Shown here: piece after piece, positions 25,861 through 35,146 of the stretch
How positions within the stretch are numbered: the first letter of the stretch is position 1
Layout: the number at the start of each line of letters is the position of its first letter
Source of the DNA: Gammaproteobacteria bacterium
GTDB lineage: Bacteria; Pseudomonadota; Gammaproteobacteria; Pseudomonadales; Azotimanducaceae
Reading direction: 5' to 3'
DNA length: 64,000 nt
NCBI GenBank assembly: GCA_026707945.1
Contig: JAPOVV010000115.1
Coordinates: 248,001-312,000, forward strand
Position numbers and translations under genes: made by a program
The notes under the pieces: generated by a model
What the model saw: only the letters and a program-made list of their open reading frames with translations
The model's database searches: none
Told to the model about the DNA's origin: nothing

Positions 25861-28071
25861 ATGCCCATGAACACTCAGAACTGGTCTCAACGACCACATG
25901 TTCTCTCACTGCTGACCACGTTGTTTGTTGTCAGCATCGTTCCTTCTTACGCGCAGGAGAATGAAGGACTAGAGGAAATCATCGTTACTGCGCAGAAAGT
26001 AGAGCAAAACCTGGAAGATGTGCCTTCTTCCGTTTCAGTCGTTCCTGGTGCGCTCATCGAGGAATCCGGCGCTAACAACATTTCCGATCTGAACGGCGTT
26101 GCGCCTAATGTCATTTTGCAGGATATGGTGTTCATTAAGAACACGGCAAACATGGCCATCAGAGGCATTGGATTCTTTGATACGGATCCCTTTGCCGATC
26201 AAAAGACGCAGGTACTGATTGACGGCATTCCCCACGCGCGCGTGACAGGTTTAGGGCATGATCAGATTGATGTTGAGAGGGTTGAGATACTCCGCGGTCC
26301 TCAGGGGACGCTCTTCGGCCGCAACAGTCTTGCGGGGACGATCAACATTATTACGCGCGCAGCTGATCAAGAAGCTGGTATTGCAGCTCGCGCGACGGTG
26401 GGGGATTTCGGGCTTTCAAAGTATGTGGTATCTGCCGAATCGGGCGAGATTTTGAACGACTCTCTCCGAACCCGTGTAACACTTTCCAAGCGAAGCTATG
26501 ACGGGCACGTTACCAATGCATTCAGCAACAGTAGGTTAGGAGCTCAAGATTCGAGCACACTCAGGCTCAAATTGGATCACAGCCTTTCGAACTTATCTAC
26601 CACGCTGACGTACTATCAGGTTGACGAAGAAACTGACGGTATAGCAACGTCGAATGTGATCCAGGATCCTTACGGAACTTCGGATGGCGACGTCCATCTC
26701 GTGAACATGGATACAGACGGCTTCAACGAATCCAACGAGAGTGGATTCACCTTTTTATCGGATATTGAATTTGAGCCAGGCACCGTCTATGTCGCCGCAA
26801 ATTCTCACGATAGCGATTTTCTGCTGTATACGGATCTGGATGGTCGAGCGGGTGCACAGCCACCAGCCCGAGGTCCCAATCCCCGGCTCAACGTGAACAT
26901 CGGATTCGATATCGACCATGGACAGGATAGTTTTGAAATTCGATTTCACGATGCTCACTCTGCGCGCTGGGACTATGTTGTTGGTATGTTTGCATTCCAG
27001 GAGAGTGCTCGTCGATTCTTCTATCAGAACATCGGACCGCCTTTTTCAGCGACGTTCGCATTTGAAGATGCGGCTCGAACGACGATCGCCGAGCAGGAAA
27101 CGAAAAGCGTCGCGGCATTTGCTCAGACCGATTTTCGTTTGAGTGACCAGTTTATTCTGATCGCTGGCGGGCGGATTACACAGGACGAGAAGCAGGTCAC
27201 GGTCAGCAACTTCGGGCTTCCAGCACCCGCTCCGCAACGACCTCCTATCGTGCTGAACGCCAAGACGACGTGGGATCAGCCTACTTGGAAACTGGGAACG
27301 AAGTACGAACACTCCGATTCATTGATGGGGTACGCGACGATTTCGACTGGTTACAAGTCCGGTGGCTTCACTAGTCGGGCGACCGTACCGGAAAATGTCG
27401 GGCCATATGATGCGGAATACGTAACGAACTACGAAAGCGGTTTGAAAGCCAATCTGCTACAGAATCACTTACGTCTGTCCGCGGCAGTGTTTTATTCGGA
27501 CTACGAAGACCTTGTAGGGTTTGTGCGACGCACTAATTCGACCGGTCGAGGGAACGAACCAATCAACGAGAATTTAGGAAACGTTGACATTAGAGGCTTT
27601 GAATTCGAGTCCGACTGGTTATTGCAACCAAATCTCAGTATCGACTTCGCTCTTGGTTTGTTGGATGCGGCGTGGGATACGTTCATGGTCGATCTCAATA
27701 ACGATGGTCGTGTCACTGACAATTCGGATCTCGATGTACTGATGGCGCCTAGCCTAACCGCATATGGTGCGGTCAATTACACGTCGTACATAAGAGAAAG
27801 CACGTTTGACTATCGCCTTGAGGCACGTTACCAGTCCCGCTATAACTCGTTTGGCGAGAGCAATGACGCGATTTTCTATCGACCAGGCACGACTTTGATC
27901 AACGGATCGATTAAGTGGTCTTGGGGCGCACGTGATAACAGCGTATCCGTGTTCGGACGAAATCTAACGGACAAAGGTGTGCCAAAACTGACCATCGGTG
28001 CATCCATCTTTCCCGTTGCTGTTTACGAAGCACCGCGGACACTAGGTTTGGAGTTGAGATTAAATCTCTAA
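25861..28071 (+). CDS. TonB-dependent receptor
   Basis: 736 residues with a signal peptide ending S-Y-A-Q-E (~30) and a TonB box L-E-E-I-I-V-T-A-Q-K (~37-46). The plug contains V-E-I-L-R-G-P-Q-G-T-L-F-G-R-N-S-L-A-G-T; the barrel ends in E-L-R-L-N-L. It should take up a bulky ligand across the outer membrane; ligand unknown. GGAGAGG precedes the ATG. It lies 108 nt after the duplicated helical protein on the same strand and may share its transcript, in which case the binding lipoprotein and sensor-like protein could serve this ligand. Confidence 0.93.
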   Translation: MPMNTQNWSQRPHVLSLLTTLFVVSIVPSYAQENEGLEEIIVTAQKVEQNLEDVPSSVSVVPGALIEESGANNISDLNGVAPNVILQDMVFIKNTANMAIRGIGFFDTDPFADQKTQVLIDGIPHARVTGLGHDQIDVERVEILRGPQGTLFGRNSLAGTINIITRAADQEAGIAARATVGDFGLSKYVVSAESGEILNDSLRTRVTLSKRSYDGHVTNAFSNSRLGAQDSSTLRLKLDHSLSNLSTTLTYYQVDEETDGIATSNVIQDPYGTSDGDVHLVNMDTDGFNESNESGFTFLSDIEFEPGTVYVAANSHDSDFLLYTDLDGRAGAQPPARGPNPRLNVNIGFDIDHGQDSFEIRFHDAHSARWDYVVGMFAFQESARRFFYQNIGPPFSATFAFEDAARTTIAEQETKSVAAFAQTDFRLSDQFILIAGGRITQDEKQVTVSNFGLPAPAPQRPPIVLNAKTTWDQPTWKLGTKYEHSDSLMGYATISTGYKSGGFTSRATVPENVGPYDAEYVTNYESGLKANLLQNHLRLSAAVFYSDYEDLVGFVRRTNSTGRGNEPINENLGNVDIRGFEFESDWLLQPNLSIDFALGLLDAAWDTFMVDLNNDGRVTDNSDLDVLMAPSLTAYGAVNYTSYIRESTFDYRLEARYQSRYNSFGESNDAIFYRPGTTLINGSIKWSWGARDNSVSVFGRNLTDKGVPKLTIGASIFPVAVYEAPRTLGLELRLNL

Positions 28072-28215
28072 AAACTTGGGACGTGGGCGATCCACTAGTC
28101 TGACTTTTGACGATTTCGACGTTGCTGTGGCGATTACTGCTATCGGCGAACGAGGGTTCTGGCAGCGAACATTCGGCATCTGAATAACGCCGAACCCGAA
28201 TCGGAATTAGGTCGC

Positions 28216-29139
28216 CTAACTGCCCGGTCTGAAGACACGAGAGATGAATTTACTGGGCGGTCTGAACGGGCGCCCGTGATTGAGTATTGCGTCCATCCGC
28301 ACTTTCGCTTGGTTGTATATATGACCGGGATCCTCTTCCGCTTCGGCGAGAATGTAGAAATCCCCTGACTGAATCGCTTTGAACACCATGTCGGCACAAC
28401 GACTTGGTGGCATCCCGTAATTCTTGAATCTCGTTACAAGGGCTTCGGTTGCGGGTGAGGTCGGCGTTGGTCCACCGAAACGTTCAGGACGATGCGTGCC
28501 TGACCGTACGATGTTGGTGCCCACGACATTCGGGCAAAGTACATGCACCGACAGACGTCCTTGTAATTCCTGATAGAGTGCCTCGCAAAGCGCAACGCAC
28601 GCGTGTTTGGTCACGCCGTAAACGCCCTGCGCTGCGCACAGGCCGTCTTGTGAGGATGTCGCGACGAACGATCCAGGCGCATCTTGTTCGAGCATCCGCG
28701 GCACAAAGTGCCGTGCGAAATGAGCTACGCCTTTCAGATTGACGCCGATGACGAAGTCCCAGTCAATGTCGCGCGCTCCAACGACACCTCCGCCAGCACC
28801 GACACCGGCGTTACAGACGAGCAATGAAATAGGCACATTGGGCATCTGTTCAGCGATTGTTTTCTGAAGCGAAAGAACGCTTTCCTCGCTTGAAACGTCT
28901 ACCTCAATACCGATGACTTGCAGCTCGTTGCTGTCCGCACCACGTTTCAGTTTGTCGCGTGCCTCTTCGATCGCATCGCTGTCGATATCTGCGATAACAG
29001 CATGTAGCCCATGCGCGACTGCAGCTTCCAATATGGCATAGCCGATACCAGACGCGCCACCCGTGACGATTGCCAGACCGCCGGCAAGTTTCGAGAGATC
29101 TGGGTGCGCGTTATTGTCAGTCGCGTACTCATTCGCCAT
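28216..29139 (-). CDS. Short-chain dehydrogenase/reductase (SDR)
   Basis: 307 residues. Cofactor motif T-G-G-A-S-G-I-G (~24), A-D-I-D after the second strand (NAD preferred), N-A-G-V-G (~99), catalytic Ser in T-S-S-Q-D-G and Y-G-V-T-K (~166). Oxidises or reduces an alcohol/ketone; substrate unknown. It follows the dioxygenase gene after 20 nt, so the pair probably hydroxylates and then oxidises one compound. Confidence 0.9.
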   Translation of the reverse strand: MANEYATDNNAHPDLSKLAGGLAIVTGGASGIGYAILEAAVAHGLHAVIADIDSDAIEEARDKLKRGADSNELQVIGIEVDVSSEESVLSLQKTIAEQMPNVPISLLVCNAGVGAGGGVVGARDIDWDFVIGVNLKGVAHFARHFVPRMLEQDAPGSFVATSSQDGLCAAQGVYGVTKHACVALCEALYQELQGRLSVHVLCPNVVGTNIVRSGTHRPERFGGPTPTSPATEALVTRFKNYGMPPSRCADMVFKAIQSGDFYILAEAEEDPGHIYNQAKVRMDAILNHGRPFRPPSKFISRVFRPGS

Positions 29140-29159
29140 TTCAGTAATCCGGACGAGAG

Positions 29160-30284
29160 TTAGCCAGCGGCTTGCTGCGTCTCCATCTCAGCGACAACCT
29201 CACGCATGCCTTGCCACTCGTGCCACATGTTGCAGATCGCGTACTTGGACCGCTCCCAAGGATTGTTACCTTCCTCGTATTCAAGCCACTCGCCACGCTG
29301 ACCTCGGTCCGGGTGATCCGAAACACCATTCACCATGTGATTGGGTTGGCGACTCTTGTTACGAATCCGGAAGATGATGTTCTTACGTGATTCTGTGCCA
29401 TGCTCATTCCGCGTGCCGGAATGGGGCATATTGAACAATGTAACGCACGCGTCTCCAGGTTCCATTAGCGCTTGTGTTGGTCGCGGCCACTTGACCCCGT
29501 CTGGTGTGGATTCTGACGTGTCGTCGATGAATTTTTCGCGAACGGACTTAGGTAGGTAGGTGTGTCCGCACCCGTTCGGCGCGTCGTAGTTCAAACGCGG
29601 CCAACCCGGGCCTTCCGGACCAATATGTCCATTCGTCGCATACTGCCATCGAAAGAACTCTTGCGTTACATGGTGAGCGCCTTTCAACAGAGCAGTTTGC
29701 CCGCATCCTTCGCGCGTTTGATCATTGAGGCATACGAATACAAAGGCCGTGAATGAACCCATACCTAACGTCATGTCCGGATCTTCGAAGAGAGGTACCG
29801 AGTTATGCCCCATGACATCTGGGCTACGACCGATATCACCCTTAGGACCACTTGAGATATACATCTTGTAGACCTCTTCGTTTGTGCCTTCGACAGGTTT
29901 TTGTGGCACGCCGATCGTGCACAAACCGTCCATGTGAGATTCGGCACCGTAGTAAGGCATGTCGCGGTCACGGTAACCAAGATTGTTGAAGTGGTCACCT
30001 GGGTCACGACGCTTAAGGACACCCACTTGACAGGTAACTGGCGGGTCGAAGTACCCCATGGCTTTATGCAGGATCGGGGTAACGTCCGACGCGTTTACCA
30101 AGTTGGTAAGGTGCTCCGAAGAACCCACGTACTCGCCTTTCTTTGCTGTACGCATACGGTTTAGAGCGTTCTCAACAAGCTCATCCGAGACCGCCTTCTT
30201 GATGATCACGTAGCCGTCTCGATATAGGTCTTGTTTCTGTTCTAGGGTTAGTGTGCGTGCGTTTCCCAAGCTGCTAGCTCGCAT
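29160..30284 (-). CDS. Phytanoyl-CoA dioxygenase family protein
   Basis: 374 residues. H-M-D-G supplies the HxD pair (~117-119), distal His in F-N-M-P-H-S-G-T-R-N and Arg in I-F-R-I-R-N. Overall plan and C-terminal G-V-S-D-H-P-D-R-G match the protein at 20450-21526. A 2-oxoglutarate/Fe(II) hydroxylase is expected, first in an operon with the SDR. Substrate unknown. Confidence 0.87.
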   Translation of the reverse strand: MRASSLGNARTLTLEQKQDLYRDGYVIIKKAVSDELVENALNRMRTAKKGEYVGSSEHLTNLVNASDVTPILHKAMGYFDPPVTCQVGVLKRRDPGDHFNNLGYRDRDMPYYGAESHMDGLCTIGVPQKPVEGTNEEVYKMYISSGPKGDIGRSPDVMGHNSVPLFEDPDMTLGMGSFTAFVFVCLNDQTREGCGQTALLKGAHHVTQEFFRWQYATNGHIGPEGPGWPRLNYDAPNGCGHTYLPKSVREKFIDDTSESTPDGVKWPRPTQALMEPGDACVTLFNMPHSGTRNEHGTESRKNIIFRIRNKSRQPNHMVNGVSDHPDRGQRGEWLEYEEGNNPWERSKYAICNMWHEWQGMREVVAEMETQQAAG

Positions 30285-30474
30285 TTACCTACAAACTCGA
30301 GTGCGCATTTTAAGAGGGTCGTGTGACATGCCGAGGTAATGCACCCACCATTGAAACGCGAGTGTAAGCTGCACGTTCAGTTGCCAACGGTATAAATCCG
30401 CGCATCTCACAGATTGCATCAAGACGACTGATTCGAGACCGGCACCTGATTCATCAGACCCCTCGGAACTTGTC

Positions 30475-31689
30475 GTGAGACCAATGGAAATGCCTACCGA
30501 TCAGCAACAACCTCTCTCCGGCGTCACCGTGCTCGACATGGGTCAGATTTACAACGGTCCCTATTGTGGGTATCTACTGGCCATGGCAGGTGCAAGGGTG
30601 ATCAAAATCGAGTCGCCGATTGGTGAGACGCTGCGCGGCGCAGAACGGGCTACAGGAGAGGGCTACCCGTTTTGCATGTTGAACGGAAATAAAGAGACGA
30701 TCACACTTAATTTGAAGAGTGAGCGTGGTCAGGAATTGCTCAAGCAACTAGTCCGACACGCAGATGTGTTACTGGAGAACTACGCGCCAGGCACAATGGC
30801 GAAGTACGGTGTGGGTGGCGATGACCTTACGGCGATCAACCCACGGCTAATCTACGCGGCTGCCACTGGTTTTGGTCAGCAAGGACCTCACTCAGACTAT
30901 CGGGCGATGGACGTGACCGTACAGGCGATGAGCGGCGTTGTTGCGATCACCGGATACGAAGACGAACCCCCGCTGAAATCGGGACCGGCGCTATGCGACA
31001 TATTGGGTGGCGTTCATCTCTATTCGGCGATCGTTACGGCATTGCTGCGACGCGCGACGACGGGCGAGGGGGCGGTTCTCGACGTCTCGATGCAAGACTC
31101 GGTCATCCCGACGCTATGTTCGGCGCTCGGAGCGTACTACCGGTTTGGCGACGACCCGCCGCGGGTTGGCAATCACCATCAAGCGAAAGCGGTTGCACCG
31201 TACAACATATACGCAACGCGAGACGGGCATGTTGCCATCATCTGCATTCGTGAAGGGCATTGGCGAAAACTGATCAAGGCGATGAATCGACAAGATCTCG
31301 TGGATGACGAAAGATTCTCCAATATGGCTACACGTTCTGAGAATATGGCAATAACCGATGAGGTGGTGGAGTCGTGGACGAAAACCCTGAAGACTCAGGA
31401 AGTATTTGAAGTATGTCAGGCGCAAGAGGTCATTTGCGCGCCGGTGCAGTCGATATCGGACGTCCTGACGGACCCGCACCTGATTGCGCGCGGAGCGCTT
31501 CAAAAACTGGAGCATCCTGAATTAGGCCCCTTGATGATTCCAAGCACGCCTCTTCGCTTCCAAGGGTTAACGCCACCTCCCGTTGCGCTCCCTCACGCCA
31601 TCGGTGAGGACAACAAAGCCGTGTATGGCGAGCTACTTGGCCTAAGCGCGGACGACGTCGAGGTTTTGAAGGAAGCGTCCGCTATTTAG
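30475..31689 (+). CDS. CaiB/BaiF family CoA-transferase
   Basis: 404 residues. P-L-S-G-V-T-V-L-D-M-G, G-A-R-V-I-K-I-E-S-P, L-L-E-N-Y-A-P-G and the catalytic-Asp block L-D-V-S-M-Q-D-S. GTG 30475 has GGAA 6 nt upstream; ATG 30484 is an alternative. It is divergent from the dioxygenase/SDR operon across 190 nt and could act on the same acid. Its TAG interlocks with the GH51 stop (TTAG, 4 nt). Confidence 0.92.
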   Translation: MRPMEMPTDQQQPLSGVTVLDMGQIYNGPYCGYLLAMAGARVIKIESPIGETLRGAERATGEGYPFCMLNGNKETITLNLKSERGQELLKQLVRHADVLLENYAPGTMAKYGVGGDDLTAINPRLIYAAATGFGQQGPHSDYRAMDVTVQAMSGVVAITGYEDEPPLKSGPALCDILGGVHLYSAIVTALLRRATTGEGAVLDVSMQDSVIPTLCSALGAYYRFGDDPPRVGNHHQAKAVAPYNIYATRDGHVAIICIREGHWRKLIKAMNRQDLVDDERFSNMATRSENMAITDEVVESWTKTLKTQEVFEVCQAQEVICAPVQSISDVLTDPHLIARGALQKLEHPELGPLMIPSTPLRFQGLTPPPVALPHAIGEDNKAVYGELLGLSADDVEVLKEASAI

Positions 31690-33185
31690 CCTAATTGAAG
31701 CGATAGCGCCGCAAAACTCTGAGGCGGTAGTTGCACTCGCACCTGACCTTCCATTAGTTCAATTTCTTCGAACGCTGTTGACGCGACTTGTGTCGGATTC
31801 TCCCACGTGTTCTCAGCGTTCAAATCGGAGTGGCAAAGCAATTCACTTTCGTTCACTGCATTGCACGGTCGATCTGCGCATGCAATGATCAGATCCATGG
31901 CTTCCGTTAGATGGCGATTGACTGCGAAAACTTTGAGTTCTTCACCATCGATGATCGCGGCGCTGTCGAGGTACGCGACGTCGCCGTAAGTTTTGCTCTT
32001 ATACGAATCACAGGAGATCGCTTGGTGCAACGCCTGACCGCCTTTCCGTGATGAGACCATACGGAACGCGTGGTAGATCGATTGTTTTAGAACCCCATCT
32101 TCGTTGGTCTTGAGGGGTGCGATAACGTTGACGAGTTGGGCAAGATTCGCGATCTTGACGACGTCAGCGTGTCGGATGAAGCTCAGTAGGAACATCGCAA
32201 CAACGAGCGCATCCTCAAAGTTGTAGGTTTCATCAAGCAAAGGCGGTGCGAACTTTCCTACGCCGTCCACGTCCTCTCGCGTTCGGGCACGGTACCACAC
32301 ATTCCATTCGTCAAAACACAAGTACGTGCGGCGACCGGAATTCTGCCGCGCCGCGACGGTTCTGGCGGCGGCGTCAATGCTCTCGATCTGTTGGTCGACT
32401 GATTTTGTAATCGCGAGGTAATCCTCAGAGTCGCCCTCAGAATTTCCCACGTAGCGATGCAAGCTGATGAAATCTGCCAAATCGGGACCGAGTCTCCGCA
32501 TCACATGCTGGTCCCACTCAACGTAGGTCGGCATTCGTGGCGCTGAGGAACCGCACGCGACCAGCTCGATACCTGGGTCGCAGTCTTTCATCATTTTCGC
32601 AGCCATCTGCGCACGATTGCAGTATTCGTCGACGGGCACATGTCCGAGTTGCCAAGGGCCATCCATTTCGTTTCCCAAGCACCAGATCGGCACGCGCAAT
32701 GGCGCTTCATCGCCGTTTCGTACGCGTTGATCGGCATAGTAAGTACCGCTGTCTAAATTGCAGTACTCAACCCAGTTACGAGCTTCCTCTGGAGACCCAG
32801 TGCCGAGATTCACGGCCAACATCGGTTGCCAATTCAGTTTACGGCACAGATGGACGAACTCATTGGTACCAAAATGATTGGTTTCGGTGCTTTGCCATGC
32901 AAGCTCTCGAACCGTTGGCCTCGAATCGCGATTGCCTACACCGTGTTCCCAGTGATAACCTGACGCGAAATTGCCTCCCGGATAGCGTACGATGGATACG
33001 CTGAGATCTTGAAGCGCTTCACGTACGTCGCTTCGTAGCCCACCATCGTCACTAAGGTGATGATCAGGTTCGTATACCCCGTGGTAAATACAACGTCCAA
33101 GGTGCTCAAGAAAGCCGCCAAAGATGCGGTCATCAACCGTGCCGATTTGGAATTTCGTATGTAAATTAACGGTCGCAACGCCCAT
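31686..33185 (-). CDS. GH51 alpha-L-arabinofuranosidase
   Basis: 499 residues, cytoplasmic (no signal). G-F-L-E-H-L-G-R near the N-terminus, V-R-Y-P-G-G-N-F, acid/base Glu in L-G-N-E-M-D-G-P-W and nucleophile Glu in F-D-E-W-N-V-W-Y are the GH51 signature. It releases arabinofuranose from short arabinoside oligomers. No sugar transporter or other glycosidase is next to it. Confidence 0.93.
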   Translation of the reverse strand: MGVATVNLHTKFQIGTVDDRIFGGFLEHLGRCIYHGVYEPDHHLSDDGGLRSDVREALQDLSVSIVRYPGGNFASGYHWEHGVGNRDSRPTVRELAWQSTETNHFGTNEFVHLCRKLNWQPMLAVNLGTGSPEEARNWVEYCNLDSGTYYADQRVRNGDEAPLRVPIWCLGNEMDGPWQLGHVPVDEYCNRAQMAAKMMKDCDPGIELVACGSSAPRMPTYVEWDQHVMRRLGPDLADFISLHRYVGNSEGDSEDYLAITKSVDQQIESIDAAARTVAARQNSGRRTYLCFDEWNVWYRARTREDVDGVGKFAPPLLDETYNFEDALVVAMFLLSFIRHADVVKIANLAQLVNVIAPLKTNEDGVLKQSIYHAFRMVSSRKGGQALHQAISCDSYKSKTYGDVAYLDSAAIIDGEELKVFAVNRHLTEAMDLIIACADRPCNAVNESELLCHSDLNAENTWENPTQVASTAFEEIELMEGQVRVQLPPQSFAALSLQLG

Positions 33186-33492
33186 CGGCTACTCCAGATT
33201 TCCATTTGTTAAAACGATCACCGCCAGGCGAAAGTAACGCCAAGCTTGTGCTACTACGATATGAAAGCTCTTCGCACAATTCATTCTATTTCGAAGCAAC
33301 GGTGGTTTAGATGAGGAGGCGGCTAGCGAGTCGAGATAAATTGCCGTCGACAAGTCGAACGATGAGCTTCTCATTGATTCGTAGGGAACGATTGCAGCAC
33401 GTTCGACGGAACGGCGTCATTACAATCAAGTAAGCGGCGGCAGCGGTCGTTTGCCGACCCGTACCACATCGAATCACATAAAGGAAATAAGT
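33186..33492. other. Divergent intergenic region, GH51/DUF1993
   Basis: 307 nt between two divergent genes. The only element I can support is AAAGGAAATAAGT, the ribosome-binding site of the DUF1993 gene. Confidence 0.35.
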
Positions 33493-34011
33493 ATGGCGCT
33501 TACTCTCTACGATGCTACAGTTGGGACTTACAAGCAGATTCTTAGCTCAATTGGAGGTGTCCTGTCCAAGGGGCGTGAACATTGTGAGGCAAATGGCGTT
33601 GATTTGAATGATGTCGTAGAGACTCGTTTGATCGATGATATGCTGCCGTTTCGCTTTCAGGTTATCTCCGTAGCTCATCACTCATTGGGCGCCATGAAAG
33701 GTACGGATGCAGGTGTATTTGGTCCACCGAGTCAGGGAGATCAGGATTACGCTGCGCTGCAGTCCTTAGTCGCGGAAGCGCTTGCAGGACTGGACGACTA
33801 CTCGGAGGACAAAGTGAACGGTTTCATGGGTAAGGAGATGGTGTTCAAAATGGGTTCGATGACCATGCCATTCATCGCCGAAGACTTTCTGCTTACGTTC
33901 TCACTGCCAAACTTCTACTTTCACGCAACCACCACTTACGACATCATTCGAATGCAAGGCGCTACGATTGGTAAGGGTGACTTTCTCGGTCGCATGCGAC
34001 TCAATAGATAG
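33493..34011 (+). CDS. DUF1993 family protein
   Basis: 172 residues from ATG 33493, with AAAGGA just upstream; a longer in-frame start is rejected. M-x-L-T-L-Y-D-A-T-V-G-T-Y at the start, V-A-H-H-S-L-G-A, and F-S-L-P-N-F-Y-F-H-A-T-T-T-Y-D-I-I-R near the end are typical DUF1993. The conserved His residues suggest a DinB-like helical fold. Function unknown. Confidence 0.88.
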   Translation: MALTLYDATVGTYKQILSSIGGVLSKGREHCEANGVDLNDVVETRLIDDMLPFRFQVISVAHHSLGAMKGTDAGVFGPPSQGDQDYAALQSLVAEALAGLDDYSEDKVNGFMGKEMVFKMGSMTMPFIAEDFLLTFSLPNFYFHATTTYDIIRMQGATIGKGDFLGRMRLNR

Positions 34012-34045
34012 TGATTCGAGTCTATTTCTCTAAATATTCAGCACT

Positions 34046-35146
34046 GTGAATTCGGAAAAGATCTTCGACGACGTCGAAGACGCCATTGATGCGATAGCGC
34101 GCGGTGAGCTCATCGTCGTTGTCGACGACGAAGATCGCGAAAACGAGGGTGACCTCATCATGGCTGCGTCCAAGGCATCGCCTGAAGACGTTGCGTTCAT
34201 GGTGCGTTTCACTAGCGGGATTTTGTGCACGCCTATCACGGAGGATGTTGCCGAGCGCCTCAAACTCGACCCTATGGTTCCTAAGAACAACGCGCCACTA
34301 TCGACGGCGTTCACCGTAAGCGTCGATTACACCCAAGGCATGTCGACCGGCATATCGGCCGAAGAACGCGCCAATACGGCTCAAGCACTCGCGAACAACA
34401 ATACGCAAGCCGACGATTTTGTGCGACCAGGTCACATCTTTCCGTTGATTGGTCGACAAGGGGGTGTGTTGGTTCGATCTGGCCATACGGAAGCAGCAAT
34501 CGATCTTGCTGAGGCCGCAGGTTGCCCGCCAGTTGGATTGTTGGCGGAGATCGTCAATGATCAGGGTACGGTTAAACGACTGCCTGAACTACTTGCATTT
34601 GCCAAGGAGCATGATCTAAAAATCATCTCCATTGAAGATCTTATTGCATGGCGCCAACGGCGTGAAAAGCTTGTTGATCGCGTCAGTGAGTTTCAAGTTA
34701 GAACGCGTATTGGTCCTGCTAAGGCTTACTCGTATCGCACTAAATTCGAGCAGGCAGAACATTTGGCGATCGTATTCGGCAACATTAGCGCTATGGATGT
34801 CGTTCCCGTTCGCATTCACCGCGAAAAACTCATCGAGGACGTTTTTGGTTCACAGTCGAAACATCCCAACCGGCTCATCGATGTCGCGCTCGACAAACTT
34901 GAGGCCCAGGACGGTGGCGTGTTTATTTATCTTCGAAGTGGGTTTGCCGGCGTACCTCTCGACTTACTTGATACGCAACACTCGAGCGCGAGTAAACGTG
35001 CAAATCAGTGGCTCGAAGTAGGCATCGGGGCACAGATCCTCAGAGATCTTGGTGTGCGAGACATCCGCATCGTATCTGGGCGTGAAGTCGATTTGGTCGG
35101 TATCGAAGGATTTGGTCTTCGAGTCGTGGCTAGCGAAATTCTGTGA
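34046..35146 (+). CDS. ribB: 3,4-dihydroxy-2-butanone 4-phosphate synthase with degenerate GTP-cyclohydrolase II domain
   Basis: 366 residues. The N-terminal half (~1-205) has D-D-E-D-R-E-N-E-G-D and S-G-H-T-E-A-A of an active RibB, which makes the four-carbon riboflavin precursor from ribulose-5-phosphate. The C-terminal half follows the RibA fold, but the zinc cysteines are gone: the usual V-H-S-E-C reads I-H-R-E-K and the C-D-C segment reads K-H-P. GTP cyclohydrolase activity should be absent, so ribA must lie elsewhere. Start GTG 34046 has no clear ribosome-binding site. pdxA overlaps its stop (GTGA). Confidence 0.92.
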   Translation: MNSEKIFDDVEDAIDAIARGELIVVVDDEDRENEGDLIMAASKASPEDVAFMVRFTSGILCTPITEDVAERLKLDPMVPKNNAPLSTAFTVSVDYTQGMSTGISAEERANTAQALANNNTQADDFVRPGHIFPLIGRQGGVLVRSGHTEAAIDLAEAAGCPPVGLLAEIVNDQGTVKRLPELLAFAKEHDLKIISIEDLIAWRQRREKLVDRVSEFQVRTRIGPAKAYSYRTKFEQAEHLAIVFGNISAMDVVPVRIHREKLIEDVFGSQSKHPNRLIDVALDKLEAQDGGVFIYLRSGFAGVPLDLLDTQHSSASKRANQWLEVGIGAQILRDLGVRDIRIVSGREVDLVGIEGFGLRVVASEIL

